DNA of 64,000 nucleotides, from assembly GCA_018241225.1 (NCBI GenBank), contig JAFEEG010000010.1:416052-480051 (forward strand), given 5' to 3'. A program made the translations under genes and the position numbers. The DNA is from Pseudomonadota bacterium (GTDB lineage: Bacteria; Pseudomonadota; Gammaproteobacteria; Burkholderiales; Burkholderiaceae_C). Of the stretch, positions 1 to 9,286 are shown in pieces. The notes under the pieces were generated by a model that did not search any database, was not told the DNA's origin, and was given only the letters and a program-made list of their open reading frames with translations. Each line of letters begins with the position of its first letter. Positions within the stretch are counted from its first letter, which is position 1.

Positions 1-376
1 CAGCGTTGACCCAGCCGATGCGAATGGTGCCTTCGCAGAGCAAGGCTTGTGCCGGAAGCTCTTCCGGCGCGCTCTTGCGCTCTGGATTTGATAGCACGCG
101 TTGGTCGATTATCAACGACGCGGTGCCCGCCTGACGCAACTGCGCTGTAACCAGGAGTTGGTCGTCCAGCCGCGCCGAGCGGTGGTACTTGAGCGTGGTT
201 TCGCTCACCACGAAGATGCCGCCCGATGTCTCGCGCAATTTCTGCTGTTCGATGCCCAGCGAGCGCAGCCATTCGGTGCGCGCGCGTTCCATGAACTTCA
301 GGTAGTTGGCATAGAAGACGATGCCGCCGGCATCGGTGTCTTCCCAGTAGACGCGGATCGGGAACGCGAAACTCAT
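1..376 (-). CDS. ybgC: YbgC-type acyl-CoA thioesterase, 3' end outside the window
   Basis: Partial gene; about 125 residues are visible and the frame runs open off the left edge. The protein starts MSFAFPIRVYWEDTDAGG and continues IVFYANYLKF, which is the hotdog-fold 4HBT signature; D15 in the TDAGG motif is the expected catalytic acid. Members of this family are cytosolic or inner-membrane-associated thioesterases, usually linked to the Tol-Pal system. Its ATG overlaps the stop of the aminotransferase gene by four bases (ATGA), so the two are translationally coupled. A tolQ gene would be expected beyond position 1, but this cannot be seen. Confidence 0.9.
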   Translation of the reverse strand, partial: MSFAFPIRVYWEDTDAGGIVFYANYLKFMERARTEWLRSLGIEQQKLRETSGGIFVVSETTLKYHRSARLDDQLLVTAQLRQAGTASLIIDQRVLSNPERKSAPEELPAQALLCEGTIRIGWVNA

Positions 377-1551
377 AGGCCCCGCAGGCGCTCGATCGCT
401 TCCTCAAGGTGCGCCATGGAGCTGGCCGTCGAGAAGCGCACGAAGCGGCTGGTTTCGGCGGTGCCGAAGTCGCGCCCGGGCGTGATGGCCAGGTGGGCGC
501 GCTTCATCAGCTCGAAGCTGAAATCCCAGCTGCCCGAAACGCCCAGCTGCTGCGCCATCTGTGTGCAGTCGGCCCAGGCGTAGAAGGCGCCGTCGGGCAC
601 CACCGGCACCGGCAGGCCAGCCGCCTGCAGCTGCGGAATGAACCAGTCGCGCCGCGCCTTGAATTCGCCGCGGCGGCGCTCGTATTCGGCAATGCTCTCG
701 GGCTCGAAGCAGGCCAGGGCCGCGTACTGCGAAATCGTGCTGGCGCAGATGAACAGGTTCTGCGCGAGCCGCTCCACCACAGGCACCAGCGCCTCGGGCA
801 CCACCAGCCAGCCCAGGCGCCAGCCGGTCATGTTGAAGTACTTGGAGAAGCTGTTGATGCTGATCACCTGGTCATCGATGGCCAGCGCCGAGTGGCCAAA
901 GGTGTCGTCGTAGGACAAGCCCAGGTAGATCTCGTCGATGAGGGTGATGCCGCCCTTGCTTTTCACGAACTCGTGGATGCGGCGCAGCTCGTCCGGTGCG
1001 ATGGAGGTGCCGGTCGGGTTGGAGGGCGAGGCCAGCAGCACGCCGCGCGTGTTGTCCGTCCAGGCCGACTGCACCTTGGCCGCGGTGAGCTGGAAGCGCT
1101 CTTGCGCCGTGGTGGGCACCAGTACCGCAGTGCCCTCGGCTGCGCTCACGAAGTGGCGGTTGCACGGGTAGCTCGGGTCGGGCATGAGGATCTCGTCGCC
1201 GCGCTCGATCAGGGCCAGGCAGGCCAGCTGAAGCGCCGCCGATGCACCTGCGGTGACCACGACGCGGCGGGCCGGAACATCCAGGCCGAATCGCTTCGCA
1301 TACCAGTCGCTGATGCGCTCGCGCAGGGCGTCGAGGCCGACCGCGTGCGTGTACTGCGTGGCGCCACGGCTCACCGCGCGCGCGGCGGCTTCCTGGACCA
1401 GGGGCGGGGCGGTGAAGTCCGGCTCGCCGATGTTCAGGAAGATCATGGGCCGGTCGCTGTGCGCCACTTCGCGCGCCAGCTGCGAGGCGGCCTTGGCCAC
1501 CTCCATCACATAGAAGGGTTCGATGCGCTCGGCGCGCGAGGAGATTCTCAT
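373..1551 (-). CDS. PLP-dependent class I/II aminotransferase
   Basis: 392 residues with the fold-type I aminotransferase layout: the N-terminal stretch NIGEPDFTAPP, a glycine-rich TAGASAALQL segment, SNPTGT, and the PLP lysine in INSFSKYFNMTGWRLGW around residue 230. It transfers amino groups between an amino acid and a 2-oxo acid; the substrate cannot be read from the sequence (aspartate/alanine/aromatic-type all possible). I chose the ATG at 1551 because the open frame extending to 2223 lies across nusB and has no family-like sequence there. It follows nusB by about 20 bases and overlaps ybgC by four bases, so it belongs to the rib-nusB transcript. Confidence 0.88.
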   Translation of the reverse strand: MRISSRAERIEPFYVMEVAKAASQLAREVAHSDRPMIFLNIGEPDFTAPPLVQEAAARAVSRGATQYTHAVGLDALRERISDWYAKRFGLDVPARRVVVTAGASAALQLACLALIERGDEILMPDPSYPCNRHFVSAAEGTAVLVPTTAQERFQLTAAKVQSAWTDNTRGVLLASPSNPTGTSIAPDELRRIHEFVKSKGGITLIDEIYLGLSYDDTFGHSALAIDDQVISINSFSKYFNMTGWRLGWLVVPEALVPVVERLAQNLFICASTISQYAALACFEPESIAEYERRRGEFKARRDWFIPQLQAAGLPVPVVPDGAFYAWADCTQMAQQLGVSGSWDFSFELMKRAHLAITPGRDFGTAETSRFVRFSTASSMAHLEEAIERLRGL

Positions 1552-1571
1552 GAGGGGCAGGGCTCTTTCAG

Positions 1572-2105
1572 TCAGGGGCGGGCTTTGCCGGTGGCGCGGT
1601 CCGCCTCGACCTCGGCCGCACGCAGCTTGGGCGCCAGGCCGTTGAGCACGGCGTTGACGTACTTGTGGCCGTCGGTGCCGCCGAATTCCTTGGCCAGCTC
1701 GATGCACTCGTTGAGCACCACGCGCCAGGGCACGTCGGGGCAGTGGCGAAACTCGTACACGCCGATCCACATGGCCGCATGCTCGATGGGCGAGATCTCG
1801 GCCAGCTTGCGGTCCAGCAGCGGAACGATGAGCGCATCGAGTTCGACGGCCTCGGCGATGCTGCCGTGCAGCAGCGCGTCGTAGTGCGCCGCGTCGGCCT
1901 TGTGAAAGCCCGCCAGGTCGCGCGTGAAGGCGTCGATGGCGGCCGGCTCGTTGCGGCCTACCAGGTGCTGGTAGAGCGCCTGCAGCGCAAACTCGCGTGC
2001 GCGGCTGCGGGTGGACTTGGCCGAGGCCTTGCGGGCACCGGTGCTGGTCAGGCCGCCTCGCGTCTGGCGGGTCGGGCGGCTCGAGGGGTTGGTGTCGTCG
2101 GTCAT
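1572..2105 (-). CDS. nusB: Transcription antitermination factor NusB
   Basis: 177 residues. After a basic, low-complexity N-terminal extension of about 30 residues comes the NusB fold: [17 protein letters not shown], then the [21 protein letters not shown] helix region and the conserved [20 protein letters not shown] signature. NusB binds boxA RNA with NusE (S10) to form the antitermination complex for rRNA operons. Its ATG overlaps the ribH stop by four bases, the usual ribH-nusB coupling in proteobacteria. The N-terminal extension is longer than in Escherichia coli NusB (139 residues), a common betaproteobacterial feature. Confidence 0.96.
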   Translation of the reverse strand: MTDDTNPSSRPTRQTRGGLTSTGARKASAKSTRSRAREFALQALYQHLVGRNEPAAIDAFTRDLAGFHKADAAHYDALLHGSIAEAVELDALIVPLLDRKLAEISPIEHAAMWIGVYEFRHCPDVPWRVVLNECIELAKEFGGTDGHKYVNAVLNGLAPKLRAAEVEADRATGKARP

Positions 2106-2566
2106 GCCAGGCGTGCCAGGAGTTGGGCCATTTCGACTGCCACCTGGGCCGCATCGCGTCCCTTTTCGACCTGGCGCGCTTCGGCCTGCGCATGGTTCTC
2201 GGTGGTGAGGATCGCGTTGGCAATCGGCAGGCGATAGTCCAGCGCCACGCGGCTCACGCTGGCGCCCGATTCGTTGGCCACCAGCTCGAAGTGATAGGTC
2301 TCGCCGCGGATGATGCAGCCCAGCGCGATCAGCGCCTGGAAGCCACCGCGCTCGGCCAGTGCCTGCAGCGCGGTCGCCACCTCGAGCGCGCCGGGCACGC
2401 TCACGTGCTCGATGTCGCTTGCGGCCACGCCCAGCGCTTCGAGCTCGCCCTTGCAGGCCTGCGCCAGCGCGTTGGTGATGTCTTCGTTGAAGCGCGCCTG
2501 CACGATGCCGATGCGCAGCCCCTTGCCGTCGAGCGGCTGCACCGCTCCCTTGTTTGCACCTTGCAT
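2102..2566 (-). CDS. ribH: 6,7-dimethyl-8-ribityllumazine synthase
   Basis: 154 residues, normal length. It condenses 5-amino-6-ribitylamino-uracil with 3,4-dihydroxy-2-butanone 4-phosphate, the penultimate step of riboflavin synthesis, as an icosahedral or pentameric cytosolic complex. Visible signatures are [13 protein letters not shown] near residue 20, [14 protein letters not shown], and the substrate-binding stretch [19 protein letters not shown]. The gene lies 13 bases after ribBA and overlaps nusB by four bases, so it is mid-operon and needs no promoter of its own. Confidence 0.97.
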   Translation of the reverse strand: MQGANKGAVQPLDGKGLRIGIVQARFNEDITNALAQACKGELEALGVAASDIEHVSVPGALEVATALQALAERGGFQALIALGCIIRGETYHFELVANESGASVSRVALDYRLPIANAILTTENHAQAEARQVEKGRDAAQVAVEMAQLLARLA

Positions 2567-2579
2567 GGTGTTTTCTTCC

Positions 2580-3740
2580 TTAGTCTTTTTTCGTGATGTA
2601 GCCGGCGATTTCCAGCCCGTAGCCCGCGGCCATGCTGGGCATGCGTCGGGGCGTGCCCAGCAGGTTCATGCGGCGCACGCCGCATTCGCGCAAGATCTGC
2701 GCGCCGATGCCGTAGCTGCGCAGGTCCATCCGGCCGCGCTCGGGGGCTTGCGCCGGTCGAGCCTTGCCTTCGAACTGGGCCACCAGTTCTTCGCCCGATT
2801 CGCCGCAGTTCAGGAACACCGCCACGCCTTTGCCTTCGGCCGCGATGTGCGCCAGGCTTGCGTCCAGGCTCCAGGAGTGCATGGACCGGTTCACTTCAAG
2901 TGCGTCGAGCACCGACAGCGGCTCGTGCACGCGCACCGGCACGGTTTCGTCGGCTTCCCAGCGGCCACGCACCAGCGCCAGGTGCACGCCGTTGCTGGGC
3001 GTGTCGCGGAAGGCATGGGCGGTGAACCAGCCAGCGGCGGTCTGGATCTCGCGGCAGCCGACTCTCTCGACCAGCGTTTCGTGGTGGCTGCGGTGCTCGA
3101 TGAGGGCCGCAATGGTTCCGATCTTGATGCCGTGCTCGGCCGCGAAGATCTGCAGGTCGGGCAGGCGCGCCATGGTGCCGTCCTCGTTCATCACTTCGCA
3201 GATGACGGAGGCGGGCGAGCAGCCGGCCATGGCAGCCAGGTCGCAGCCGGCTTCGGTGTGGCCCGCGCGCATGAGCACGCCGCCGTCCACCGCTTGCAGC
3301 GGGAAGATGTGGCCGGGTTGCACCAGGTCCGATGCCACCGCGTTGCGTGCCACCGCCGCCTGCACCGTGCGGGCGCGGTCGGCGGCCGAGATGCCGGTGG
3401 TCACGCCTTCTGCCGCCTCGATCGAGACCGTGAAGGCGGTGGAATGCTTGGCGCCGTTGCGCGCCACCATGGGCGGCAGCTGCAGGCGCTCGCACATCTC
3501 GCGCGACAGCGTCAGGCAGATCAGGCCGCGCGCGTGGCGGGCCATGAAGTTGATGGCCTCGGGCGTGATGTGGTCGGCGGCGATGACGATGTCGCCTTCG
3601 TTCTCGCGGTCTTCCTCGTCCACGAGGATGACCATGCGCCCGGCGCGCAGTTCCTCGACGATTTCCTCGACGGGGGAAATGGGCGCTGCCGGACGGTTCG
3701 TGCCTGCGGCGCTGGCAATGGGGGTGACGTTGCCGGTCAT
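2580..3740 (-). CDS. ribBA: 3,4-dihydroxy-2-butanone 4-phosphate synthase with degenerate GTP cyclohydrolase II domain (RibBX type)
   Basis: 386 residues. The N-terminal RibB domain is intact: the acidic [10 protein letters not shown] loop is at residues 41-50 and the HTEAGCDLA segment is present; it converts ribulose 5-phosphate to the four-carbon riboflavin precursor plus formate. The C-terminal RibA-like domain lacks the zinc cysteines of GTP cyclohydrolase II: where the family has a Glu-Cys-(x)n-Cys-x-Cys cluster, this protein reads [15 protein letters not shown] with no cysteine. Such proteins are known in Proteobacteria as RibBX. The domain is therefore unlikely to open GTP, and a separate ribA should exist elsewhere. 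The start overlaps the ribE stop by four bases. Confidence 0.93.
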   Translation of the reverse strand: MTGNVTPIASAAGTNRPAAPISPVEEIVEELRAGRMVILVDEEDRENEGDIVIAADHITPEAINFMARHARGLICLTLSREMCERLQLPPMVARNGAKHSTAFTVSIEAAEGVTTGISAADRARTVQAAVARNAVASDLVQPGHIFPLQAVDGGVLMRAGHTEAGCDLAAMAGCSPASVICEVMNEDGTMARLPDLQIFAAEHGIKIGTIAALIEHRSHHETLVERVGCREIQTAAGWFTAHAFRDTPSNGVHLALVRGRWEADETVPVRVHEPLSVLDALEVNRSMHSWSLDASLAHIAAEGKGVAVFLNCGESGEELVAQFEGKARPAQAPERGRMDLRSYGIGAQILRECGVRRMNLLGTPRRMPSMAAGYGLEIAGYITKKD

Positions 3741-4393
3741 GGTTGTGTGTCTTTCTGTGGGGGCACGGCAATGGCGCCGGCCTGCAACATGCGTTCGACG
3801 TAGCGGGCGACGGTGTCGATCTCGAGGTTGACCTGGCTGCCTTCGCGCAACTGGCCCAGCGAGGTGTTCTCGACCGTGTGGGGGATCAGGTTGATGCTGA
3901 TCTCGCAGCCATCGGCCAGGTCCTGCACGGAATTGACCGTGAGGCTCGCACCGTTGACGGTGATGGAGCCCTTGTAGGCCAGGAAGCGCGCCAGGCTGGT
4001 GGGCACCAGCACGCGCAGCTCCCAGCTCTCGCCGATGGGGGCAAAGCGGCTGACCTTGCCGATGCCGTCGACGTGGCCCGAGACGATGTGTCCGCCCAGC
4101 CGGTCGTGCGCGCGCAAGGCCTTCTCGAGGTTGACCTGGGCGCCCGGGTCGGTCAGGCCAGCGGTCTTGTCGAGCGATTCGGCGGAGATGTCGATGGTGA
4201 ACTCCTGGCGCGCGGGGTCCAGGGTGGTCACCGTCATGCAGGCGCCGTTGAGGGCGATGCTGTCACCGAGTCCCACATCGTCGAGGTAGGCGGGCGGCGC
4301 CGCGATATGCAGGCGCTTGCCGTGCGATGAAGAGCTTCCGAGGTCGTGGACGGCGGCGATGCGCCCCACGCCGGTAATGATTCCGGTGAACAT
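3737..4393 (-). CDS. ribE: Riboflavin synthase alpha chain
   Basis: 218 residues with the diagnostic [12 protein letters not shown] start and the duplicated lumazine-binding (Greek-key) domains: first repeat with NGACMTVT around residue 50, second with [13 protein letters not shown] and [14 protein letters not shown]. It dismutates two 6,7-dimethyl-8-ribityllumazine molecules into riboflavin and the pyrimidine precursor. The gene follows ribD by 52 bases and is coupled to ribBA by a four-base overlap. I see no FMN riboswitch in the 52-base spacer, which is too short for one. Confidence 0.97.
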   Translation of the reverse strand: MFTGIITGVGRIAAVHDLGSSSSHGKRLHIAAPPAYLDDVGLGDSIALNGACMTVTTLDPARQEFTIDISAESLDKTAGLTDPGAQVNLEKALRAHDRLGGHIVSGHVDGIGKVSRFAPIGESWELRVLVPTSLARFLAYKGSITVNGASLTVNSVQDLADGCEISINLIPHTVENTSLGQLREGSQVNLEIDTVARYVERMLQAGAIAVPPQKDTQP

Positions 4394-4445
4394 TTGCGCA
4401 TTTTAAAAGGCTCCGGCGCCGCGAGGCCCGTCCGGGGGTGTTGCG

Positions 4446-5555
4446 CTACGCGAACCAGCCGGATCGCCCGGCCAGCCGGGCGATGAGGCGCAGGTCGGAG
4501 CCGATTGATTCCACAGAGCGAAATTCCAGTTCCACGGCCTGGGCCAGCGTCTGCAGGGGGCCCTGGGCGTGGATCTGGCTGGCCATGTCCATGCCGGCGC
4601 CGATGAGCTTGGGGGCCAGATAGAGCAGCAGTTCGTCGACCTGGCCTTCGCGCAGGAACGAGCCGTTGAGCTTGTGGCCGGCTTCGACGTGCAGTTCGTT
4701 GACCTCGCGGGCGGCCAGGTCCTGCAGCAGGGCGGGCAGGTCGACCTTGCCCTGCGCATTGGGCAGGTAGCGCACGTCCACGCCGCGGGCCTGCAGCGGG
4801 GCGGCTTTATCGGCGTTGGGCTTGGCGGCGTAGATCCAGACCGGACGCTCGGGTGTGTCGAACAGGCGCGCGTCGGGCGGCGTCTGCAGGTGGCTGTCGA
4901 CGATGACCAGCGGGGGCTGGCGCGGCGTTTCGACCTCGCGCACGTCCAGGCGCGGATCGTCTTCGAGCACCGTGCCCACGCCGGTCAGCACGGCACCGGC
5001 GCGGGCGCGCCAGGCATGGCCGTCGGTGCGGGCGGCATGGCTGGTGATCCATTGGCTCACGCCGTTTTCGAGGGCGGTCTTGCCATCCAGCGAGGCGGCG
5101 AGCTTCATGCGCACCCAGGGCGTCTTGCGCAGCATGCGGCTGAAAAAGCCGATGTTGAGTTCGCGTGCCTCTTCTTCGCCCGGGCCGACCTCGACCGCGA
5201 TGCCCGCGGCGCGCAACCGCTCGAAGCCCTGGCCGGCCACCAGCGGATTGGGGTCTGCCAGCGATGCCACGACCTTGCCGACGCGTGCCGTCGCCAGCGC
5301 GTCGCAGCAAGGTCCGGTGCGGCCGTGGTGGGCGCAGGGTTCAAGGGTGACGTAGACGGTGGCGCCTTCGACCGAACGGCCGCGTGCCTGGGCATCGCGC
5401 AGGGCCATGATCTCGGCGTGCGGCCCGCCCGTTCGCTGGGTGTGCCCGACGCCGATCACATCGCCGCCGGGCGCGACGATCACGCAGCCGACGGCCGGAT
5501 TGGGAGGTGCCACGCGCTGGGCTTCGCGCGCGGCCTGGAGGGCAAGCTGCATCAT
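4446..5555 (-). CDS. ribD: Bifunctional riboflavin biosynthesis deaminase/reductase RibD
   Basis: 369 residues. The N-terminal cytidine-deaminase-like domain (about 1-140) shows the zinc site: HAEIMAL followed by EPCAHHGRTGPCCDAL. The C-terminal reductase domain begins near residue 145 with RMKLAASLDGKTAL and includes the DPRLDVR segment. The enzyme deaminates the pyrimidine produced by GTP cyclohydrolase II and then reduces its ribosyl chain. Two ATG codons occur in tandem at the start; the first is given. It is the first riboflavin gene of the leftward operon and follows the pilE gene by 39 bases, so riboflavin genes may be partly cotranscribed with the minor pilins. Confidence 0.96.
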   Translation of the reverse strand: MMQLALQAAREAQRVAPPNPAVGCVIVAPGGDVIGVGHTQRTGGPHAEIMALRDAQARGRSVEGATVYVTLEPCAHHGRTGPCCDALATARVGKVVASLADPNPLVAGQGFERLRAAGIAVEVGPGEEEARELNIGFFSRMLRKTPWVRMKLAASLDGKTALENGVSQWITSHAARTDGHAWRARAGAVLTGVGTVLEDDPRLDVREVETPRQPPLVIVDSHLQTPPDARLFDTPERPVWIYAAKPNADKAAPLQARGVDVRYLPNAQGKVDLPALLQDLAAREVNELHVEAGHKLNGSFLREGQVDELLLYLAPKLIGAGMDMASQIHAQGPLQTLAQAVELEFRSVESIGSDLRLIARLAGRSGWFA

Positions 5556-5594
5556 GGACGTGCAGCATAGCGGCCAGCGGGGCGCAGCGCAGTC

Positions 5595-6050
5595 TCAACG
5601 GTTCCAGCAGTCGGCCACCTTCGCCTGGTTTCCCTGGAGGCCGCGCTCCCCGGTGCTGCTGAGCGTGAACGTGCCGCACGCGTCATCGGCCTGGGCGCCT
5701 TGCGGCGTGGCGCGCAGCATGAATCGGCTGGCGGCATCGACGGCATCCAGCGGCGGCTGACGGGATATGGCGTATTGCCCGCCGGGCACGCTCGACAAGG
5801 CCTCGGGCACTTCGGCGTTGGCGAAGGAGCCGCTGGCCGTGGCTTCGCGTTCCAGGCGGTGCGCAGCCTGCAACAGTGCCGAGCGGGCCTTGGCGCGGTG
5901 CGCGCGCCGCAAATATGCGTTGTACGAAGGCAGTGCCACGCTCGCAAGGATGGCAACCAGGACCAGGACGATCAGCATCTCGATCAGGGTGAAAGCGCGG
6001 CCGGGGCGGCGGCGCGGTTGAAACATGGGTAGCTTGGGTTTTCTCATCAT
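5595..6050 (-). CDS. pilE: Type IV pilin, PilE-like (minor pilin)
   Basis: 151 residues. A basic leader ends at RPGR, followed by the prepilin methylation site and hydrophobic helix AFTLIEMLIVLVLVAILASV, with Glu at position +5 relative to the expected processing site. The C-terminal half carries a cysteine pair (DACGTF and VADCWN) likely forming the pilin disulfide loop. It follows pilY1 with a four-base overlap. In this gene order the last member is a PilE-like minor pilin that helps prime pilus assembly in the inner membrane rather than the main fibre subunit. The leader ends in Arg rather than the usual Gly, so the cleavage site may be atypical. Confidence 0.88.
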   Translation of the reverse strand: MMRKPKLPMFQPRRRPGRAFTLIEMLIVLVLVAILASVALPSYNAYLRRAHRAKARSALLQAAHRLEREATASGSFANAEVPEALSSVPGGQYAISRQPPLDAVDAASRFMLRATPQGAQADDACGTFTLSSTGERGLQGNQAKVADCWNR

Positions 6051-8584
6051 TGCAGCTGCCGCCAGCCTGCCCGACGGGCCACGAAGTCAAGGCGGCGGCG
6101 GGACGTTTCCTGCGGCGTGCCTTCGCCGAAGGTGATGGTGCGCTCCTGCCCTGCGCGCTTGAGCTGTATGGAGGGTGCACTGCCCAGTTCGATGCGAGAC
6201 GCGTTCAAGGCCGCCATCACATCTCCATAGAGCTGCGATTCAGGGCGAGCGCCATCGAGGGCGTTGAGGGTCGTGCGGAAGATTCGTGTGGCCGGTGGCT
6301 CGCAGGACTCGGGCAGCGTGGTCTGCCTGAAGGCCGCGGACGGCGCCAGGCTGAGCACGTCCACCAGCTTGCCGTCGAATCGCTGGGGGTTCGCGATGAC
6401 GCGCTCGCCCGCCATCGGAAGGTCGAGGTACCAGCCTCGGCTTGTCGTTGTCGGCTTGGCCGCGACCGCTTGCTGGGTCGATGTCCAGAGCAGACGGCCC
6501 GAGCTCATGCCCACCGGCTCGGGCGCGACGGCCTGCTGCACCAGGGAGGACCTGTCTGCTGGCGCCATGCCCGCATCGCCCGCATCGCCCGCATCGAGGA
6601 CCCCGTAGATCGACTGGGTGCTGGCATCACTTCGGTCGGCGTCGCTCAGCAAGCGGCCGGTGCCCACCACGACCATGCGCCCGCCCGCAGGGTGAGGTAT
6701 GACCAGCGGCGCAGCGGTGATGGGCTGCGCCATGCCCTTGGCATCGTGCGCCATCAGCAGCGGCTTGCCACCGGAAGCGAGCTTCCAGTTGCCGGCGTCG
6801 CGCCCGGCCAGGTCGAACTTCCAGAGGGCACCCTGCAGGTCGCCCGCGTAGGCGGCATCCGGCACGCGGTCGCCGTCCAGGTCCACCAGTCGCGCAGCTG
6901 CCAGGCCGTTGCTGCCGGCTTCGCCCGCTTGCAGTTTCAGCAGTTCGCGCGCGCCGTCGAGAAACTGGATCAGCAGCACCGCTTGCTGGCGCGCGCTGCC
7001 GTAGCCGTTGCCGATGACCACGGCCCAGCGGCCATTGTTGAGCCTCGCGATCTGCCAGGTGCCCGACGTTTCGCTGACCGGTGCGCCGGTGATGCGGCCG
7101 ATGTCCGGGTCTTGGCTTGCCGTGGTGTCGAGCAAGACCAGCCGGGTTGCGGCGTCTGCCTCGGCCAGACCCTCGACAGGGTCGGTCACGTCCAGCACGA
7201 AGTAGCCGGGGCCTCCCGCGCCCATGAAGCCGGCGAGCAGCGTCCTGCTGCGGCCTGACTCGTCGATCATGTCTGCCGTCCACGGCGAGCCATCGACAAG
7301 ATAGGCGTGGCGGTAGCTGGGGCGCGCGAGTTGCGCCAGGCTGGCATAAGCCCCTTGGGGAACGTATGCAAACAACTCGGCGCCCGTGTCCGCAGAAAAG
7401 GCATGCAGCATGCCGTCGTTGCCGCCAAGAAATAGCATCGGCGCCCTGGCTGGCGTCAAGTTGCTTGCCGGGCGGCCCGGCAAATGCCAGAGCGCCGAGT
7501 TGACCGAATCGCCCTGGCGCGAATCGCGGTTGCGAAAGCCGCCGCCATTGGATTGTTCGCCGTTGCGTTCGCCGCGCAGGTAGTCCAGGCGCTGCTCGCC
7601 CAGCGAGTCGCCATCGCTCAGGGCGGCTTGCTGCGACGGTGCGAGCTGTGCCCAGCGAAAGGGCGTCGCGAAGAGCTTGCCGCTGGCGCCGTGGCTGGTG
7701 AGGATGAGTCGGGTGGTCGGGGTGCGCTTGTCCAGCAGGCTGGCGCTGGTGTGCGCCAGCGTGGTGTCGTCGTCGCGCTGGCCCCATGCAGGGAGACTGC
7801 TGCTGGTGTCGCCAAGGGCTTGCACCGATACATCTCCGCTCCAACGCGCCGCATCGAAGCGCGATGCAAAGATCATGGGCGCTGCCGTGGTGGCGGGCGT
7901 GAAGTTGCTGGAAGCCGCCAAGGACGCGATGGTTCGGGTCCGCAGGCTCCAGCTTTGCGCCAACAGGTTGTCGACAGCCTCAGAGAGTTGGCCGGTAGCG
8001 TCGGTTCGGCTGGTGTCGATGCGGCGCACCGATGGCGCCGGGGGCGCGCTGGGCGCGGTGTCCCCTGCGTCTTGAATGGGCGTGGCGAGCAGCACATGGC
8101 TCGTGCGGCAGGCCAGTCGTGGGTTGGCTTGCACGTCGCCCTGCAGGTAGGCCTGGGCCTTGGCGAGCAAGGACCCCGCAGAGGTGCCGGCAAGTTGCCT
8201 TGTACTGTCCGCAGCAAGGGCATCAAAAAGCGCGGCAAGTTCATTGCGCCGCGCGTCGTCCAGTGACCGGGGTGCGTTGTGCCCCACGCACAGCGCTCCG
8301 TTGTCCGGCAGTGCCTCGCATCGCTGCCCGACCTGCCAGCCCAGGCGCATGCTCGCATCGGGGGCGCGTTCGGCGCCGAAGCTGCGTCGCACCGCTTGGG
8401 GAAACTGGGCAGGCTGCAGGTCGCCGTCGATGGCCAGGAGCACATTCGGCGCGGGAATCTTCCCGTCGACCAGCATCGGGGCGGTCGAAAAATCAGATGC
8501 GGCGTCGGCATGGACCGTCACGCACGCGAAGGCCACGGCCAGCGCCACGCCCGCACCACTCGCCGCGCACCTTCTGCTCGTCAC
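6047..8584 (-). CDS. pilY1: PilY1-family pilus tip/biogenesis protein
   Basis: 845 residues from a GTG start that overlaps the pilX stop (GTGA). The start begins a normal signal peptide, VTSRRCAASGAGVALAVAF then ACVTVHADA. The C-terminal half is the PilY1 beta-propeller: GGNDGMLHAFSADTGAELFAY, the EF-hand-like calcium loop DLDGDRVPDAAYAGDLQGAL, and VVGTGRLLSDADRS. PilY1 is exported and acts at the pilus tip in adhesion and in control of extension and retraction. The frame is open for another 161 codons upstream, but these overlap pilX and look like noise. The N-terminal region is shorter than in Pseudomonas PilY1 (about 1160 residues). Confidence 0.92.
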   Translation of the reverse strand: MTSRRCAASGAGVALAVAFACVTVHADAASDFSTAPMLVDGKIPAPNVLLAIDGDLQPAQFPQAVRRSFGAERAPDASMRLGWQVGQRCEALPDNGALCVGHNAPRSLDDARRNELAALFDALAADSTRQLAGTSAGSLLAKAQAYLQGDVQANPRLACRTSHVLLATPIQDAGDTAPSAPPAPSVRRIDTSRTDATGQLSEAVDNLLAQSWSLRTRTIASLAASSNFTPATTAAPMIFASRFDAARWSGDVSVQALGDTSSSLPAWGQRDDDTTLAHTSASLLDKRTPTTRLILTSHGASGKLFATPFRWAQLAPSQQAALSDGDSLGEQRLDYLRGERNGEQSNGGGFRNRDSRQGDSVNSALWHLPGRPASNLTPARAPMLFLGGNDGMLHAFSADTGAELFAYVPQGAYASLAQLARPSYRHAYLVDGSPWTADMIDESGRSRTLLAGFMGAGGPGYFVLDVTDPVEGLAEADAATRLVLLDTTASQDPDIGRITGAPVSETSGTWQIARLNNGRWAVVIGNGYGSARQQAVLLIQFLDGARELLKLQAGEAGSNGLAAARLVDLDGDRVPDAAYAGDLQGALWKFDLAGRDAGNWKLASGGKPLLMAHDAKGMAQPITAAPLVIPHPAGGRMVVVGTGRLLSDADRSDASTQSIYGVLDAGDAGDAGMAPADRSSLVQQAVAPEPVGMSSGRLLWTSTQQAVAAKPTTTSRGWYLDLPMAGERVIANPQRFDGKLVDVLSLAPSAAFRQTTLPESCEPPATRIFRTTLNALDGARPESQLYGDVMAALNASRIELGSAPSIQLKRAGQERTITFGEGTPQETSRRRLDFVARRAGWRQLQ

Positions 8585-9285
8585 GAATCCACTCGTTTCC
8601 AGACCAGGAGGCCTTGCACCACCGCACGCGTGGCCGGCTTGTTGCCCTCGGCCATGGCGGTGATTCGAAAGATGTAGGGATTGTCGACATCGGGCGCGAT
8701 ATCGGCGTTGTCGGCGGGCGCCGGCGCAGACGCGTCGAAGGCCAGCACTTCCACCCAGTACCAGCCCTTGTTGGCGAGCAGGGCATTGGTCGCCAGGGGC
8801 GAGGGCGCGCCGCTGAACTCTCCGTAGTGCGCTGCCGCGGACTTGACCTTGTCCAGTTCCGCGGCGGGCAGTCGCCAGAACTCTGGCGCAAGGCCTTCGG
8901 GCAGGCAGATGCCTTGGGCGCATTGGGGGGACTTGGCGGCAAGCCAGTCGCGAACCGGGTCGAATTCGACGGGGCCGTCCTGTGGAAACCAGACTGTGCC
9001 TTCGGCCAGGGCAGGCGGGCCGCGACGGCGGCAACTGTGTTCGTACTCGGGGCCGTCTTCTCGACAAGGGCCGCCGTTGGGTGCGCGGCCCTGAATGTCG
9101 AGTTCCGCGTCGTGCAGCAGCGCTTGGGCATTGGACAGGGCCCGCTGGTAGTCTGCGTCGGTTCCGGTGATCAGTTCGTTGAACCAGGCTGTGCGCAGCG
9201 CGCCGCCGAGCACCAGCGCAGCCAGCAGGACCAGGACGGACACCACCAGAAGCGCCACGCCTTGCTGAGAATGCCGGGCCGCCAT
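8581..9285 (-). CDS. pilX: Minor pilin assembly protein PilX
   Basis: 234 residues. Short leader followed by QQGVALLVVSVLVLLAALVLG, the PilX N-terminal transmembrane helix, which often lacks the strict Glu at +5. The rest is a periplasmic domain with paired cysteines (GGPCREDG, YEHSCRR, QCAQGICLPEG). It lies between pilW (2-base gap) and pilY1 (4-base overlap), which fits its role in the minor pilin priming complex in the inner membrane. Confidence in the family comes from both the helix and the order of neighbours. Confidence 0.88.
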   Translation of the reverse strand: MAARHSQQGVALLVVSVLVLLAALVLGGALRTAWFNELITGTDADYQRALSNAQALLHDAELDIQGRAPNGGPCREDGPEYEHSCRRRGPPALAEGTVWFPQDGPVEFDPVRDWLAAKSPQCAQGICLPEGLAPEFWRLPAAELDKVKSAAAHYGEFSGAPSPLATNALLANKGWYWVEVLAFDASAPAPADNADIAPDVDNPYIFRITAMAEGNKPATRAVVQGLLVWKRVDS

Positions 9286-9286
9286 T

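Noticed and set aside
1552-2223. N-terminal extension of the aminotransferase to 616 residues
   Set aside because: The extra part overlaps nusB in another frame and has no homology-like character; the ATG at 1551 gives the normal family length.
3741-5594. FMN riboswitch controlling the riboflavin genes
   Set aside because: The spacers before ribE (52 bases) and ribD (39 bases) are too short and lack the conserved FMN-element sequences.
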